Source of the DNA: a virus
Length of the DNA: 21,072 bases
Reading direction: 5' to 3' (one strand)
IMG/VR virus record: IMGVR_UViG_3300049846_003385
Location: 1 to 21,072 of that record
Shown one piece after another: positions 15,794-21,072 of this stretch. Every line of letters starts with the position of its first letter. Positions within the stretch are counted from its first letter, which is position 1. The notes under the pieces were generated by a model. That model had not been told where the DNA came from. It made no database searches and saw nothing but the letters and a program-made list of their open reading frames with translations. The translations under genes and the position numbers were made by a program.

Positions 15794-16547
15794 ACTAGTA
15801 AAAATCAAAGAAAATACAGATGGCAGAACACAAAAGTGTTTAGAATGGAAAAAAGACCCATTCCTTTTTACCAAGGAATGCCTGTCACTGTCACACCCAG
15901 TAAAAGGTACAATTCCTTTTGAACTATATGATTGGCAAAGGAAAGCTCTGGAAAAGTTTCTTATCACAGATAAGGGTAAATGGTCTTTTGTAACAGCTAG
16001 ACAAGTAGGTAAAACCAGTTTAATTATTGCCGCAGCAGTTAATGCTACATGTTTTGAATGTGCCCAAATTGGCATTGTTAGTTTCAATCTAGAATATTCC
16101 AAGTTAATTCTAGCAAAAATTAAGTCATTGATTAATAGATTACCAGAAGAGCTTATAAAAGTGCTTCGACTAGAGATCGTCAGAGACACTGCAAAGGTTA
16201 TTGAATTTGCAAACGGAGCCCGTATACGGGCCTTGCCAGCAACTTGCATGGCCCTTCGCGGGGAATCGTTCGATTATGTTTTTGTTGATGAAGCTGCTCA
16301 TATTAATTCGGGAGAACTAGAAGGGTTGTTATCTCAGGCAGATTGTTGCAGTCAAAAACTGATTGTGCTCTCGACACCAACCAGAAAAAAAGAAAACAAT
16401 AAAGTTTTCAAATCTTTTTGTGAGAATTCCGAAAAAACAAATGTAAAATGGAATGATGTTCCTGGGCGTGATTCGAAATGGGTCGAGGAACAGATTGCAC
16501 ATTTAGATTATCATGCCGCGGCTGCTGAATATTTTCTGCAAATGTGA
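15786..16547 (+). CDS. ATPase-only paralog of the large terminase
   Basis: This 253-residue protein is homologous to the first part of the TerL that follows. Both share DP-x-x-F near the start and HPVKGxIPxELYxxQ (residues 37-51 here). It has a classical P-loop, ARQVGKTS (71-78), Walker B YVFVDEA with D168/E169, and a coupling-type motif VLSTPTRKK (194-202). It stops at EYFLQM (248-253), the point that aligns with EKEYCCGF in TerL, just before the nuclease domain. It is therefore an ATPase domain without nuclease, not a random truncation. At the position where TerL carries its intein it reads VDE-AAH and is uninterrupted. Its stop overlaps a GTG start of TerL (GTGA), so the two are co-translated. 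It may be a regulatory or mixed-ring packaging ATPase, or a degenerating duplicate. The homology is clear; the role is unknown. Confidence 0.82.
   Translation: MLELVKIKENTDGRTQKCLEWKKDPFLFTKECLSLSHPVKGTIPFELYDWQRKALEKFLITDKGKWSFVTARQVGKTSLIIAAAVNATCFECAQIGIVSFNLEYSKLILAKIKSLINRLPEELIKVLRLEIVRDTAKVIEFANGARIRALPATCMALRGESFDYVFVDEAAHINSGELEGLLSQADCCSQKLIVLSTPTRKKENNKVFKSFCENSEKTNVKWNDVPGRDSKWVEEQIAHLDYHAAAAEYFLQM
16218..16231. repeat. GC-rich perfect 14-bp palindrome within the terminase paralog
   Basis: GCCCGTATACGGGC is a perfect palindrome inside codons for GARIRA in the ATPase-only paralog. Ten of its 14 bases are G or C in an otherwise AT-rich genome, and TerL itself encodes a different sequence (GSKIEA) at the aligned place. 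It may be a protein-binding or packaging site, or chance. Confidence 0.4.
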
Positions 16548-17176
16548 AGGCTCATAAAAGCCTAGTTAATCTTACTAGGAAAATGGCCGAAACAAAAAAA
16601 GCAGCAGTAAATTTAAGAATGCAGGAGTTGCAGAGATGCAAAGAAGATCCTGTTTATTTTATTAAAAACTACATCTATATTCAGCATCCAGTAAAAGGTA
16701 GAATTCCGTTGGAACTTTATCCTTTTCAAGAGAATTGCATTGAAGACTTTCTCGAATTCAAATACAACATAGTTGTAAAATCTAGACAGTTAGGATTATC
16801 AACTATTACTTCAGCTTATTGCCTTTGGCTCGCGATGTTCCATCAGGATAAACTAGTCCTATTGATGGCAACGCGACTTGAAACCGCAAAGAACATGATT
16901 CAAAAAATCCGTATCGCGTTCAAAGACGTTGCGCCATGGATTAAAACAAGTCTTGGTTTAACTGAGACTGAAAAAGAATCAGTTAAGTATATTGAATTTT
17001 CAAACGGTTCCAAAATTGAAGCTATTCCAACAACTCCTGAAAGCGTTCGTGGTGTTGCGTGTTCTTTGTTGGTGATTGACGAATGCGTGTCTGGTGACAC
17101 ACTAATAACTGTAAGGAATAGTGAAACTGGTGAAATAATGGAAATTCCAATAGAAGAACTATGGGGAGATTTGTAA
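16544..17176 (+). CDS. terL: Large terminase, N-terminal half, ending in a 30-aa N-intein
   Basis: This 210-residue gene encodes the first part of the packaging motor ATPase. Residues 1-180 are extein: HPVKGRIPLELYPFQ (48-62), a variant Walker A KSRQLGLST (79-87) in which the usual GKT lysine is Leu, and Walker B LLVIDE (175-180). Residues 181-210 are an N-intein with block A CVSGDTLI, beginning directly after the catalytic Glu, and then a stop. The gene therefore cannot make a working ATPase alone; trans-splicing with the product of the gene at 18245 is expected. I took the GTG at 16544 overlapping the previous stop; an ATG at 16583 (residue 14) is an alternative. The N-intein codons also hold the GGGGAG ribosome site of the following endonuclease. 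Split design confidence is high. Confidence 0.88.
   Translation: MKAHKSLVNLTRKMAETKKAAVNLRMQELQRCKEDPVYFIKNYIYIQHPVKGRIPLELYPFQENCIEDFLEFKYNIVVKSRQLGLSTITSAYCLWLAMFHQDKLVLLMATRLETAKNMIQKIRIAFKDVAPWIKTSLGLTETEKESVKYIEFSNGSKIEAIPTTPESVRGVACSLLVIDECVSGDTLITVRNSETGEIMEIPIEELWGDL
17163..17168 (+). promoter_or_regulatory. Strong Shine-Dalgarno GGGGAG for the homing endonuclease
   Basis: GGGGAG lies 9 nt before the ATG at 17178, embedded in the last N-intein codons (ELWGDL). The mobile gene thus carries its own ribosome site within coding sequence of the intein. Confidence 0.7.
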
Positions 17177-17177
17177 A

Positions 17178-18257
17178 ATGAATAACGAAAATATTGAAAT
17201 TATTAAACGATATGTTTTTAACAATGGCAAAATGTTACATTTTGCACTAAACCCAAATTGGTATGAAAAGCACGGTATTTTACATATTAAAACTTTAATA
17301 CATGAAGAAACCTCGTTTTTAGACCAAGAAGCAACATTAAGAGAACGCATTTTTTATATCGAAAAGGGAATAGACACACCAAAAATTTGCAACTATTGTA
17401 ATTCTCGACAAATTAGGTTTATTACAACTGGAGCATTGAAATTTTATAAATCTTGTAAAGATGCCGAGTGTCTTGCCAAACATAAATCTAAAGTTTCTAT
17501 TAGAAACTGGGAAAGGATGGAAAAGGAGAAAAGAGAAAGCGTCTCCGTTAAGATTGGAAAATCCAATAAAGGAAAGAAGCGATCTGAAGAGTATAAAAAG
17601 GCGTGTAAAATAAGGAATCTTGGAAGAAAGCAAGACGAGGCAACAAAAAGAAAAAGAATAGAAACAAGAAAAAATAATGGAAATTTATGGTTTTCAAAAG
17701 AAACATTAAGAAAACTTTCAGAGTCAAATCGGAAAACACATCTCTCTAAGGAATTTAAAGAAAAATATAAAGAAATTTATCTGGCATCTAGAGAAAAGAT
17801 ATCTAATTCAATTAAAAAAAAGATATTTCTTGGACAATACACGCCAAAAACAGTAAATAAATTTTCTAGAAAAACTGCTTTCTGCATAAAAGAAAATACG
17901 AATTTTAAATTTAGAAGCAGTTGGGAAGCTATTTTTTGGCTAGTAGTTCCAAATATAGAATATGAAACTTTAAGATTGTCTTACAAATATGAAAATAAAG
18001 ATCATATTTATATTGTTGATTTTATTGACAAACAAAATAAAAAGTTATATGAGATAAAACCGTGTAGTGAAAGAACAAGTGAAAAAAATCTAGCAAAATT
18101 TGACGCGGCTAGTAAATGGGCAAAAGATAATGGATATGATTTTCAAATTATTACCGAGGAATGGTTTCGGGAAAATTTACAAGATTATATGTTTGGAACA
18201 GAAAACGAGCATCTTAATTTAAGATTAAAAGGTTTGGTTGGTAAATGCAAAAAGTAA
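17178..18257 (+). CDS. Free-standing homing endonuclease: zinc finger, basic region, gp4-like PD-(D/E)XK nuclease
   Basis: This 359-residue protein lies between the two intein halves, where it would promote spread of the intein by cutting intein-free terL. Order of parts: an N-terminal zinc finger with C71-x2-C74 and C93-x4-C98; a basic NUMOD3-like DNA-binding region at about 125-220 (GKSNKGKKRSEEYKKAC, then similar repeats); and a C-terminal nuclease with FKFRSSWE (E250), IEYETLRLSY (260-269), IYIVDF (D281) and YEIKP (E292, K294), closing with NGYDFQIITEEWF. This nuclease part resembles T4-gp4-type head completion nucleases and the gene at 9276. It is not LAGLIDADG, GIY-YIG or HNH by eye. 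It starts one base after the N-intein stop and overlaps the C-intein start by 13 nt. Position and domains support the role; the cut site is inferred. Confidence 0.82.
   Translation: MNNENIEIIKRYVFNNGKMLHFALNPNWYEKHGILHIKTLIHEETSFLDQEATLRERIFYIEKGIDTPKICNYCNSRQIRFITTGALKFYKSCKDAECLAKHKSKVSIRNWERMEKEKRESVSVKIGKSNKGKKRSEEYKKACKIRNLGRKQDEATKRKRIETRKNNGNLWFSKETLRKLSESNRKTHLSKEFKEKYKEIYLASREKISNSIKKKIFLGQYTPKTVNKFSRKTAFCIKENTNFKFRSSWEAIFWLVVPNIEYETLRLSYKYENKDHIYIVDFIDKQNKKLYEIKPCSERTSEKNLAKFDAASKWAKDNGYDFQIITEEWFRENLQDYMFGTENEHLNLRLKGLVGKCKK
18211..18225 (+). repeat. Inverted repeat 20 nt before the C-intein gene start
   Basis: ATCTTAA (18211-18217) and TTAAGAT (18219-18225) are exact inverted repeats separated by one base, inside the last codons of the endonuclease. 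AAAAGG follows at 18227-18232 and the ATG is at 18245. It may help to present a ribosome site for the C-intein gene, but an AT-rich chance repeat is also possible. Confidence 0.35.
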
Positions 18258-19732
18258 ATTCAAAATACGAGGTTTTAACTCCTTCTGGTTGGAGCAAGTT
18301 TACAGGAATAAAGAAGACAAAAAAACAAGCATATCTTGTTATCGCAACAGAAAATTCAGAGTTAAAATGTTCATATGAACATAAATTGAAATTTCCAAAT
18401 GGAGAATTTTTAGAGGCTCAGTTTATTTCAAAAGGAGACATTTTACAAGATGTTGGAGAGGTTCTTGATATAAAGGAAGTGGTCAAAGAAATAGAGTTGT
18501 TTGATCTTTTGAATGTTGAAATGGGGAACGAATATTATACTAATGATTTTGTTTCATCAAACTGTGCTCACATTGAGAAATTTGATGATATTTGGGAGGC
18601 GGCTAGACCAACAATTACAACTGGTGGTGATGCCATTTTATTTTCTTCTCCAAATGGAAAGGGCTTGTTTTATGAAATCTACAAAAATGCTGAATCTGGT
18701 GAATGGATTGAAAATCGAGTAGGATTCCACGGAAAAGAAACTGGTAAAAATAGTTTTCATGCAATTAAATTGCCATGGCAAGTGCATCCTGATAGAGATG
18801 AAAAATGGTTTGAAAACGAAACAAAATCTCTTGATCCAAAGAAAATAGAAAAAGAATATTGTTGTGGATTCGAGGGAAGTGGAAATACGTTTTTTAATTC
18901 CGAAACTATAGAGTGGGCAAAATCAACGGTTATTTCTCCCTTGGTTTATGAACACAAAGGTAATGAATTCTGGATTTGGGAGCCCCCGCAGGAAAATCAC
19001 AAATATGTAATTTCGAGTGATATTGCCCGCGGAGATGGGGAGGACAATTCATGTTGTCATATAATAGACATGACAACAGATGAACAGGTTGCTGAATTTT
19101 ATGGTAAAATAGCTCCTGATAAATTTGCCGAGCTTATGGTAAACTATGCAGAGAGATATAATAACGCATTAATAATAAGTGAATTAAACTCTATCGGAAT
19201 TGCCGCATCTATCAAATTAAGAGATTCTAAATATCCAAACATTTATTATGATGAAAAATCAAAAGAAAAAATGGAACTCATGACAGACGAGGAAAAGGAA
19301 GATATTCTCCCTGGGCACACCACATCCTCGAAAACAAGAGAAAAGCTGCTGTCGAAGTTAGAAAACGCATTAAGAAACAAGCAGTTGAGAATTAATAGCT
19401 CAAGATTTGTGGCGGAAATGGATACCTTTATTTGGAATGGCAAAAAAGCACAGTCTTTGCGCGGCAAAAACGATGACTCAATTATGGCGCTCTCAATCGC
19501 TTTACTAGTTTACGAGCCAGCAGGTAATAGCAAGAACAAACAAACATATTCTGCTTCTGATTGGCATAACGCTTTTTTACAAAGCATTTCTCGCGGCAGC
19601 AAACCAAAAGAATTTCAACAAGCCATAAATAACGAGAGAGAATCGCTCAGGAATGAAATATTGGGATTGCCAAGAAACTTCCCAAGTAGGGGAATAGGAA
19701 TGTTCGGAATAGATCCAAGAAAACTGAGATAA
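18245..19732 (+). CDS. terL: Large terminase, C-terminal part, beginning with a 106-aa C-intein
   Basis: This is a 495-residue precursor. Residues 1-106 are the C-intein: block B-like CSYEHKLKF with H46, F-block-like LFDLLNVE near 85-92, and the terminal NDFVSSN, with Ser rather than the common His before the last Asn. Cys107 is the +1 residue. The extein then supplies the rest of the ATPase, including the coupling motif FSSPNGKG (133-140), and an RNase H-like nuclease with D259 (SSDIARGDGEDNS), E313 (IISELNS) and D410/D411 (KNDDSIMA), the three acidic positions of T4 gp17-type terminases. After trans-splicing it would pump DNA into the prohead and cut the concatemer. The start overlaps the endonuclease by 13 nt. 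All terminase motifs outside the intein look intact. Confidence 0.9.
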   Translation: MQKVNSKYEVLTPSGWSKFTGIKKTKKQAYLVIATENSELKCSYEHKLKFPNGEFLEAQFISKGDILQDVGEVLDIKEVVKEIELFDLLNVEMGNEYYTNDFVSSNCAHIEKFDDIWEAARPTITTGGDAILFSSPNGKGLFYEIYKNAESGEWIENRVGFHGKETGKNSFHAIKLPWQVHPDRDEKWFENETKSLDPKKIEKEYCCGFEGSGNTFFNSETIEWAKSTVISPLVYEHKGNEFWIWEPPQENHKYVISSDIARGDGEDNSCCHIIDMTTDEQVAEFYGKIAPDKFAELMVNYAERYNNALIISELNSIGIAASIKLRDSKYPNIYYDEKSKEKMELMTDEEKEDILPGHTTSSKTREKLLSKLENALRNKQLRINSSRFVAEMDTFIWNGKKAQSLRGKNDDSIMALSIALLVYEPAGNSKNKQTYSASDWHNAFLQSISRGSKPKEFQQAINNERESLRNEILGLPRNFPSRGIGMFGIDPRKLR

Positions 19733-19734
19733 CC

Positions 19735-20127
19735 TTAAATTCCGCTGTAACTCCAGAAACGAGTATCGTTATACGACAAGCTGCCAGTAGATGTACCAGA
19801 GGCAATAAGAACAAAGCAATCTCTGCGTTCGACTGTGGTCAAGCCAGCAATAACCTCGGTTGCCCCACCAGAAAGGTGTAGATCGGTTATTCTCCAATAT
19901 AATGGGCCAAGTGTTGTGTTCGCTGGCAGTGTAATAGCATTACCAGTAGCAAAGCCGCCAGTTGTAAACGCCGCGGTCACAGCTTGTGTGGTCTTAATAA
20001 GAATCCATTGCGTTAGATATGGAAATTGAATTGATAATGCTCCAGAACAACTAGTCACAAAAGGAACTCCAGAAACTTGAAATTCTCCTACGTGGCTAGG
20101 TCCAGATTTTGGCCAATGCATACTCAT
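19735..20127 (-). CDS. Small hypothetical protein, possibly virion-associated
   Basis: I place the start at the ATG ending at 20127 (MSMHWPKSG), giving 130 residues. A TTG 8 codons upstream and an ATG two codons downstream are alternatives. The N-terminus (HVGEFQVSGVPFVTS) is a pattern I vaguely remember from small proteins of T4-like aquatic phages. The rest is beta-rich with Gly, Thr and Ser (TTGGFATGNAITLPANTTLG), compatible with a jelly-roll head or tail decoration protein. No catalytic motif or signal peptide is visible. It converges on terL with a two-base gap and diverges from the Dps-like gene. The start codon lies in the loop of a 7-bp hairpin. The structural role is only inferred. 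Confidence 0.65.
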   Translation of the reverse strand: MSMHWPKSGPSHVGEFQVSGVPFVTSCSGALSIQFPYLTQWILIKTTQAVTAAFTTGGFATGNAITLPANTTLGPLYWRITDLHLSGGATEVIAGLTTVERRDCFVLIASGTSTGSLSYNDTRFWSYSGI

Positions 20128-20135
20128 GATGCATT
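20115..20135 (-). promoter_or_regulatory. Hairpin with the start codon in its loop
   Basis: AATGCAT (20115-20121) and ATGCATT (20129-20135) are exact 7-bp inverted repeats around a 7-nt loop. On the minus strand the loop is CATGAGT and holds the ATG start at 20127. A second in-frame ATG (20121) is in the stem. Both this start and the one at 6377 are preceded by TGCATC. A translational control function is inferred. Confidence 0.4.
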
Positions 20136-20162
20136 TAAATAGAACAGACAATAGTTAGCAGT
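20128..20162. promoter_or_regulatory. Short divergent intergenic region
   Basis: Only 35 nt separate the divergent starts at 20127 (minus) and 20163 (plus). The only notable element is the palindrome ATTTAAAT (20133-20140), AT-rich enough to act as a -10-like melting site in either direction. No -35 box, T4-type late promoter TATAAATA or Shine-Dalgarno is evident, so promoter identity is weakly supported. Confidence 0.25.
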
Positions 20163-20711
20163 ATGTCAATTTTATTATCTAAATTAGTTTTTACTGCCCC
20201 AGAACAAGATTATAAATTTATGGCGAAGCAACTTCTGGGCGAAGAAGTTAAAGCTTATGGCAATGCACAATATGCAGAGTTGGCAGTTTTGTTGGCGGCG
20301 GTTAGAACCTTATCGTTTATTCATCAACAAAATCATTGGTGCGCCAAAGGAAAAGAATATTATGGAGACCATCTTTTGTTTATGCGTCTTTACGAAACGG
20401 TCGATAAAGAAATTGATATCCTCGCAGAAAAAATAGTGGGATTATCTTCTGAGGGGTTTGTTTTGTTACGTTCCCAATGCAAACATATGCACGCTTTTGT
20501 TGAGTTAATGGGTGAAGAACTAAGCGATACAAGTAAAGGTTACAAAACGAGCTTTCAGGCCGAATTAATATTCGCTGCATTAATCTCGGAAGTGTTTACA
20601 ATCCTCGAACAAAGCGGTCTCTTAACCCCAGGACTCGAACAATGTTTGGGTACAATCATGGATACCCATGAAGGAAATGTTTATCTTTTGAAACAAAGAT
20701 ATCAAGCTTAA
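20163..20711 (+). CDS. dps: Dps-like ferritin
   Basis: This 182-residue four-helix-type protein matches the Dps length. Residues 54-95 carry the family signature: HQQNHWCAKG (H58), YYGDHLLFM (H70), KEIDILAEKIVGL (D85, E89). Relative to E. coli Dps (H51, H63, D67, D78, E82) the spacings are identical; the residue matching D67 is M74, so four of five ferroxidase ligands remain. Dps dodecamers oxidise and store iron, and many bind DNA. There is no extended Lys-rich N-terminal tail, so DNA binding is doubtful. No Shine-Dalgarno is obvious. The gene is divergent from the minus-strand gene at 20127, and its stop overlaps the stop of the convergent gene at 20708. In a phage it could protect DNA or host from Fenton damage or supply iron. 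Family assignment is good; the phage role is inferred. Confidence 0.82.
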   Translation: MSILLSKLVFTAPEQDYKFMAKQLLGEEVKAYGNAQYAELAVLLAAVRTLSFIHQQNHWCAKGKEYYGDHLLFMRLYETVDKEIDILAEKIVGLSSEGFVLLRSQCKHMHAFVELMGEELSDTSKGYKTSFQAELIFAALISEVFTILEQSGLLTPGLEQCLGTIMDTHEGNVYLLKQRYQA

Positions 20712-21034
20712 GAATCTATTAAATGTACGTGTTCCATTGGAACCCATACAACTTGTCTATATGTGTCAAGCATTATTGGAAAAACCTTAGTCGTTTCTGT
20801 TCCTGACATACTTTCTGCTTTGTTTGCATTAACAAGCGTTGACTTATAAACCTTAACGGGCTCACCCGCGATATGCCCAGTCTCACCAGAATCAATTCTA
20901 CTTATTGGTTTTACAAATGCAGTTTGGTTCGGGTCAAGAAAAACGCTTCCGCCTTCCATTCTTGCTTCGTAAACTGGAATTTTCTCTTTTATTATTTTGT
21001 CTATTTGGCGTCTGCCTAGCATTACTCTTTCCAT
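20708..21034 (-). CDS. Hypothetical protein, 108 aa
   Basis: No family is recognised. The protein starts with a basic helix (MERVMLGRRQIDKIIKEKI), followed by strand-rich segments (GGSVFLDPNQTAFVKPISRI, VKVYKSTL, RQVVWVPMEHVHLID). It is soluble-looking, without Cys pairs or membrane segments. The start at 21034 is supported on the minus strand by AAGGA (plus 21042-21046) 7 nt before the ATG. It converges on the Dps-like gene with interlocking stop codons in TTAA. Its operon partners, if any, lie beyond the right edge of the window. Confidence 0.7.
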   Translation of the reverse strand: MERVMLGRRQIDKIIKEKIPVYEARMEGGSVFLDPNQTAFVKPISRIDSGETGHIAGEPVKVYKSTLVNANKAESMSGTETTKVFPIMLDTYRQVVWVPMEHVHLIDS

Positions 21035-21041
21035 TTTTTAT

Positions 21042-21046
21042 TCCTT
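21042..21046 (-). promoter_or_regulatory. Shine-Dalgarno AAGGA for the minus-strand gene at 21034
   Basis: On the minus strand AAGGA lies 7 nt before the ATG ending at 21034, in an A-rich leader. It decides this start over an ATG four codons further in. Confidence 0.7.
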
Positions 21047-21072
21047 GTGTGAATTATTGTAATCTATATTAA

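Larger units (their letters stand above)
17084..18562 (+). mobile_element. Split intein with free-standing homing endonuclease inserted in terL
   Basis: The insert consists of the 30-codon N-intein (17084-17173), the endonuclease gene (17178-18257) and the 106-codon C-intein (18245-18562). Extein flanks read VIDE before Cys1 and CAHIEKF after the final Asn. Joining 180 plus 389 residues gives a TerL of about 569, normal for the family. The short N part and long C part, with SGWSKFTGIKK-like text early in the C-intein, match my memory of the AceL-TerL intein (25 plus 104 residues). The arrangement matches the fractured-gene class with endonuclease genes between intein halves. Splicing itself cannot be seen in DNA. 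Confidence 0.88.

Noticed and set aside
17174-18247. Frameshift or assembly error explaining the broken terL
   Set aside because: The break coincides with intein boundaries on both sides, the interruption is a full gene with its own ribosome site, and the extein motifs on either side are intact.
19835-20029. Plus-strand 64-codon frame opposite the small minus-strand gene
   Set aside because: The minus-strand frame has a coherent protein-like sequence and uses the whole interval; the plus frame is a shadow.
1-21072. tRNA genes, CRISPR arrays, insertion sequences or T4-type late promoters (TATAAATA)
   Set aside because: Reading both strands, I found no tRNA T-loop context, no regularly spaced repeats, no transposase motifs and no convincing TATAAATA upstream of the structural genes.

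Overview
The window looks like part of the genome of an AT-rich, tailed, T4-like (myovirus-type) bacteriophage. The grounds are a run of large virion-type proteins, a gp4-like PD-(D/E)XK nuclease, a RuvC-like resolvase, a zinc-finger/TOPRIM primase, an Mre11-Rad50 (T4 gp47/gp46-type) recombination ATPase, and a large terminase. I see no tRNA, rRNA, CRISPR array or insertion sequence, and the host cannot be read from this sequence. The closest relative I remember for the terminase intein is AceL-TerL from an Antarctic lake metagenome, which suggests an aquatic phage.

Layout. (1) 1-9221: six plus-strand genes. Five are virion-type proteins, including one with a fibronectin-III-like part and one with a LamG-like jelly-roll; the sixth is unknown. 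The first is cut by the window edge. (2) 9276-15743: nucleic-acid genes packed with short gaps or overlaps: gp4-like nuclease, RuvC-like resolvase, small unknown, primase, a single-chain SbcD-SbcC fusion, a small zinc-ribbon protein, and an unknown. (3) 15786-19732: packaging. An ATPase-only terminase paralog is followed by the true large terminase, which is broken into two genes by a naturally split intein. A free-standing homing endonuclease sits between the halves. (4) 19735-21072: a minus-strand small protein, a plus-strand Dps-like ferritin, and a second minus-strand small protein, with almost no space between convergent genes.

How the parts fit. The N-terminal terminase gene ends right after the Walker B Asp-Glu with a 30-residue N-intein. 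The C-terminal gene begins with a 106-residue C-intein, then Cys+1 and the rest of the ATPase and the nuclease. Trans-splicing should restore a TerL of about 569 residues. The endonuclease between them carries a zinc finger, a basic region and a nuclease domain resembling the phage's own gp4-like protein at 9276. The neighbouring ATPase-only paralog is an intein-free version of the same site.

A second pattern is translational. Four genes without a convincing Shine-Dalgarno in the usual place (starts at 6377, 10742, 15300, 15786) have an inverted repeat whose 3' arm ends 0-1 nt before the ATG. Several genes with a clear Shine-Dalgarno do not. This is direct sequence observation; its function is inference.
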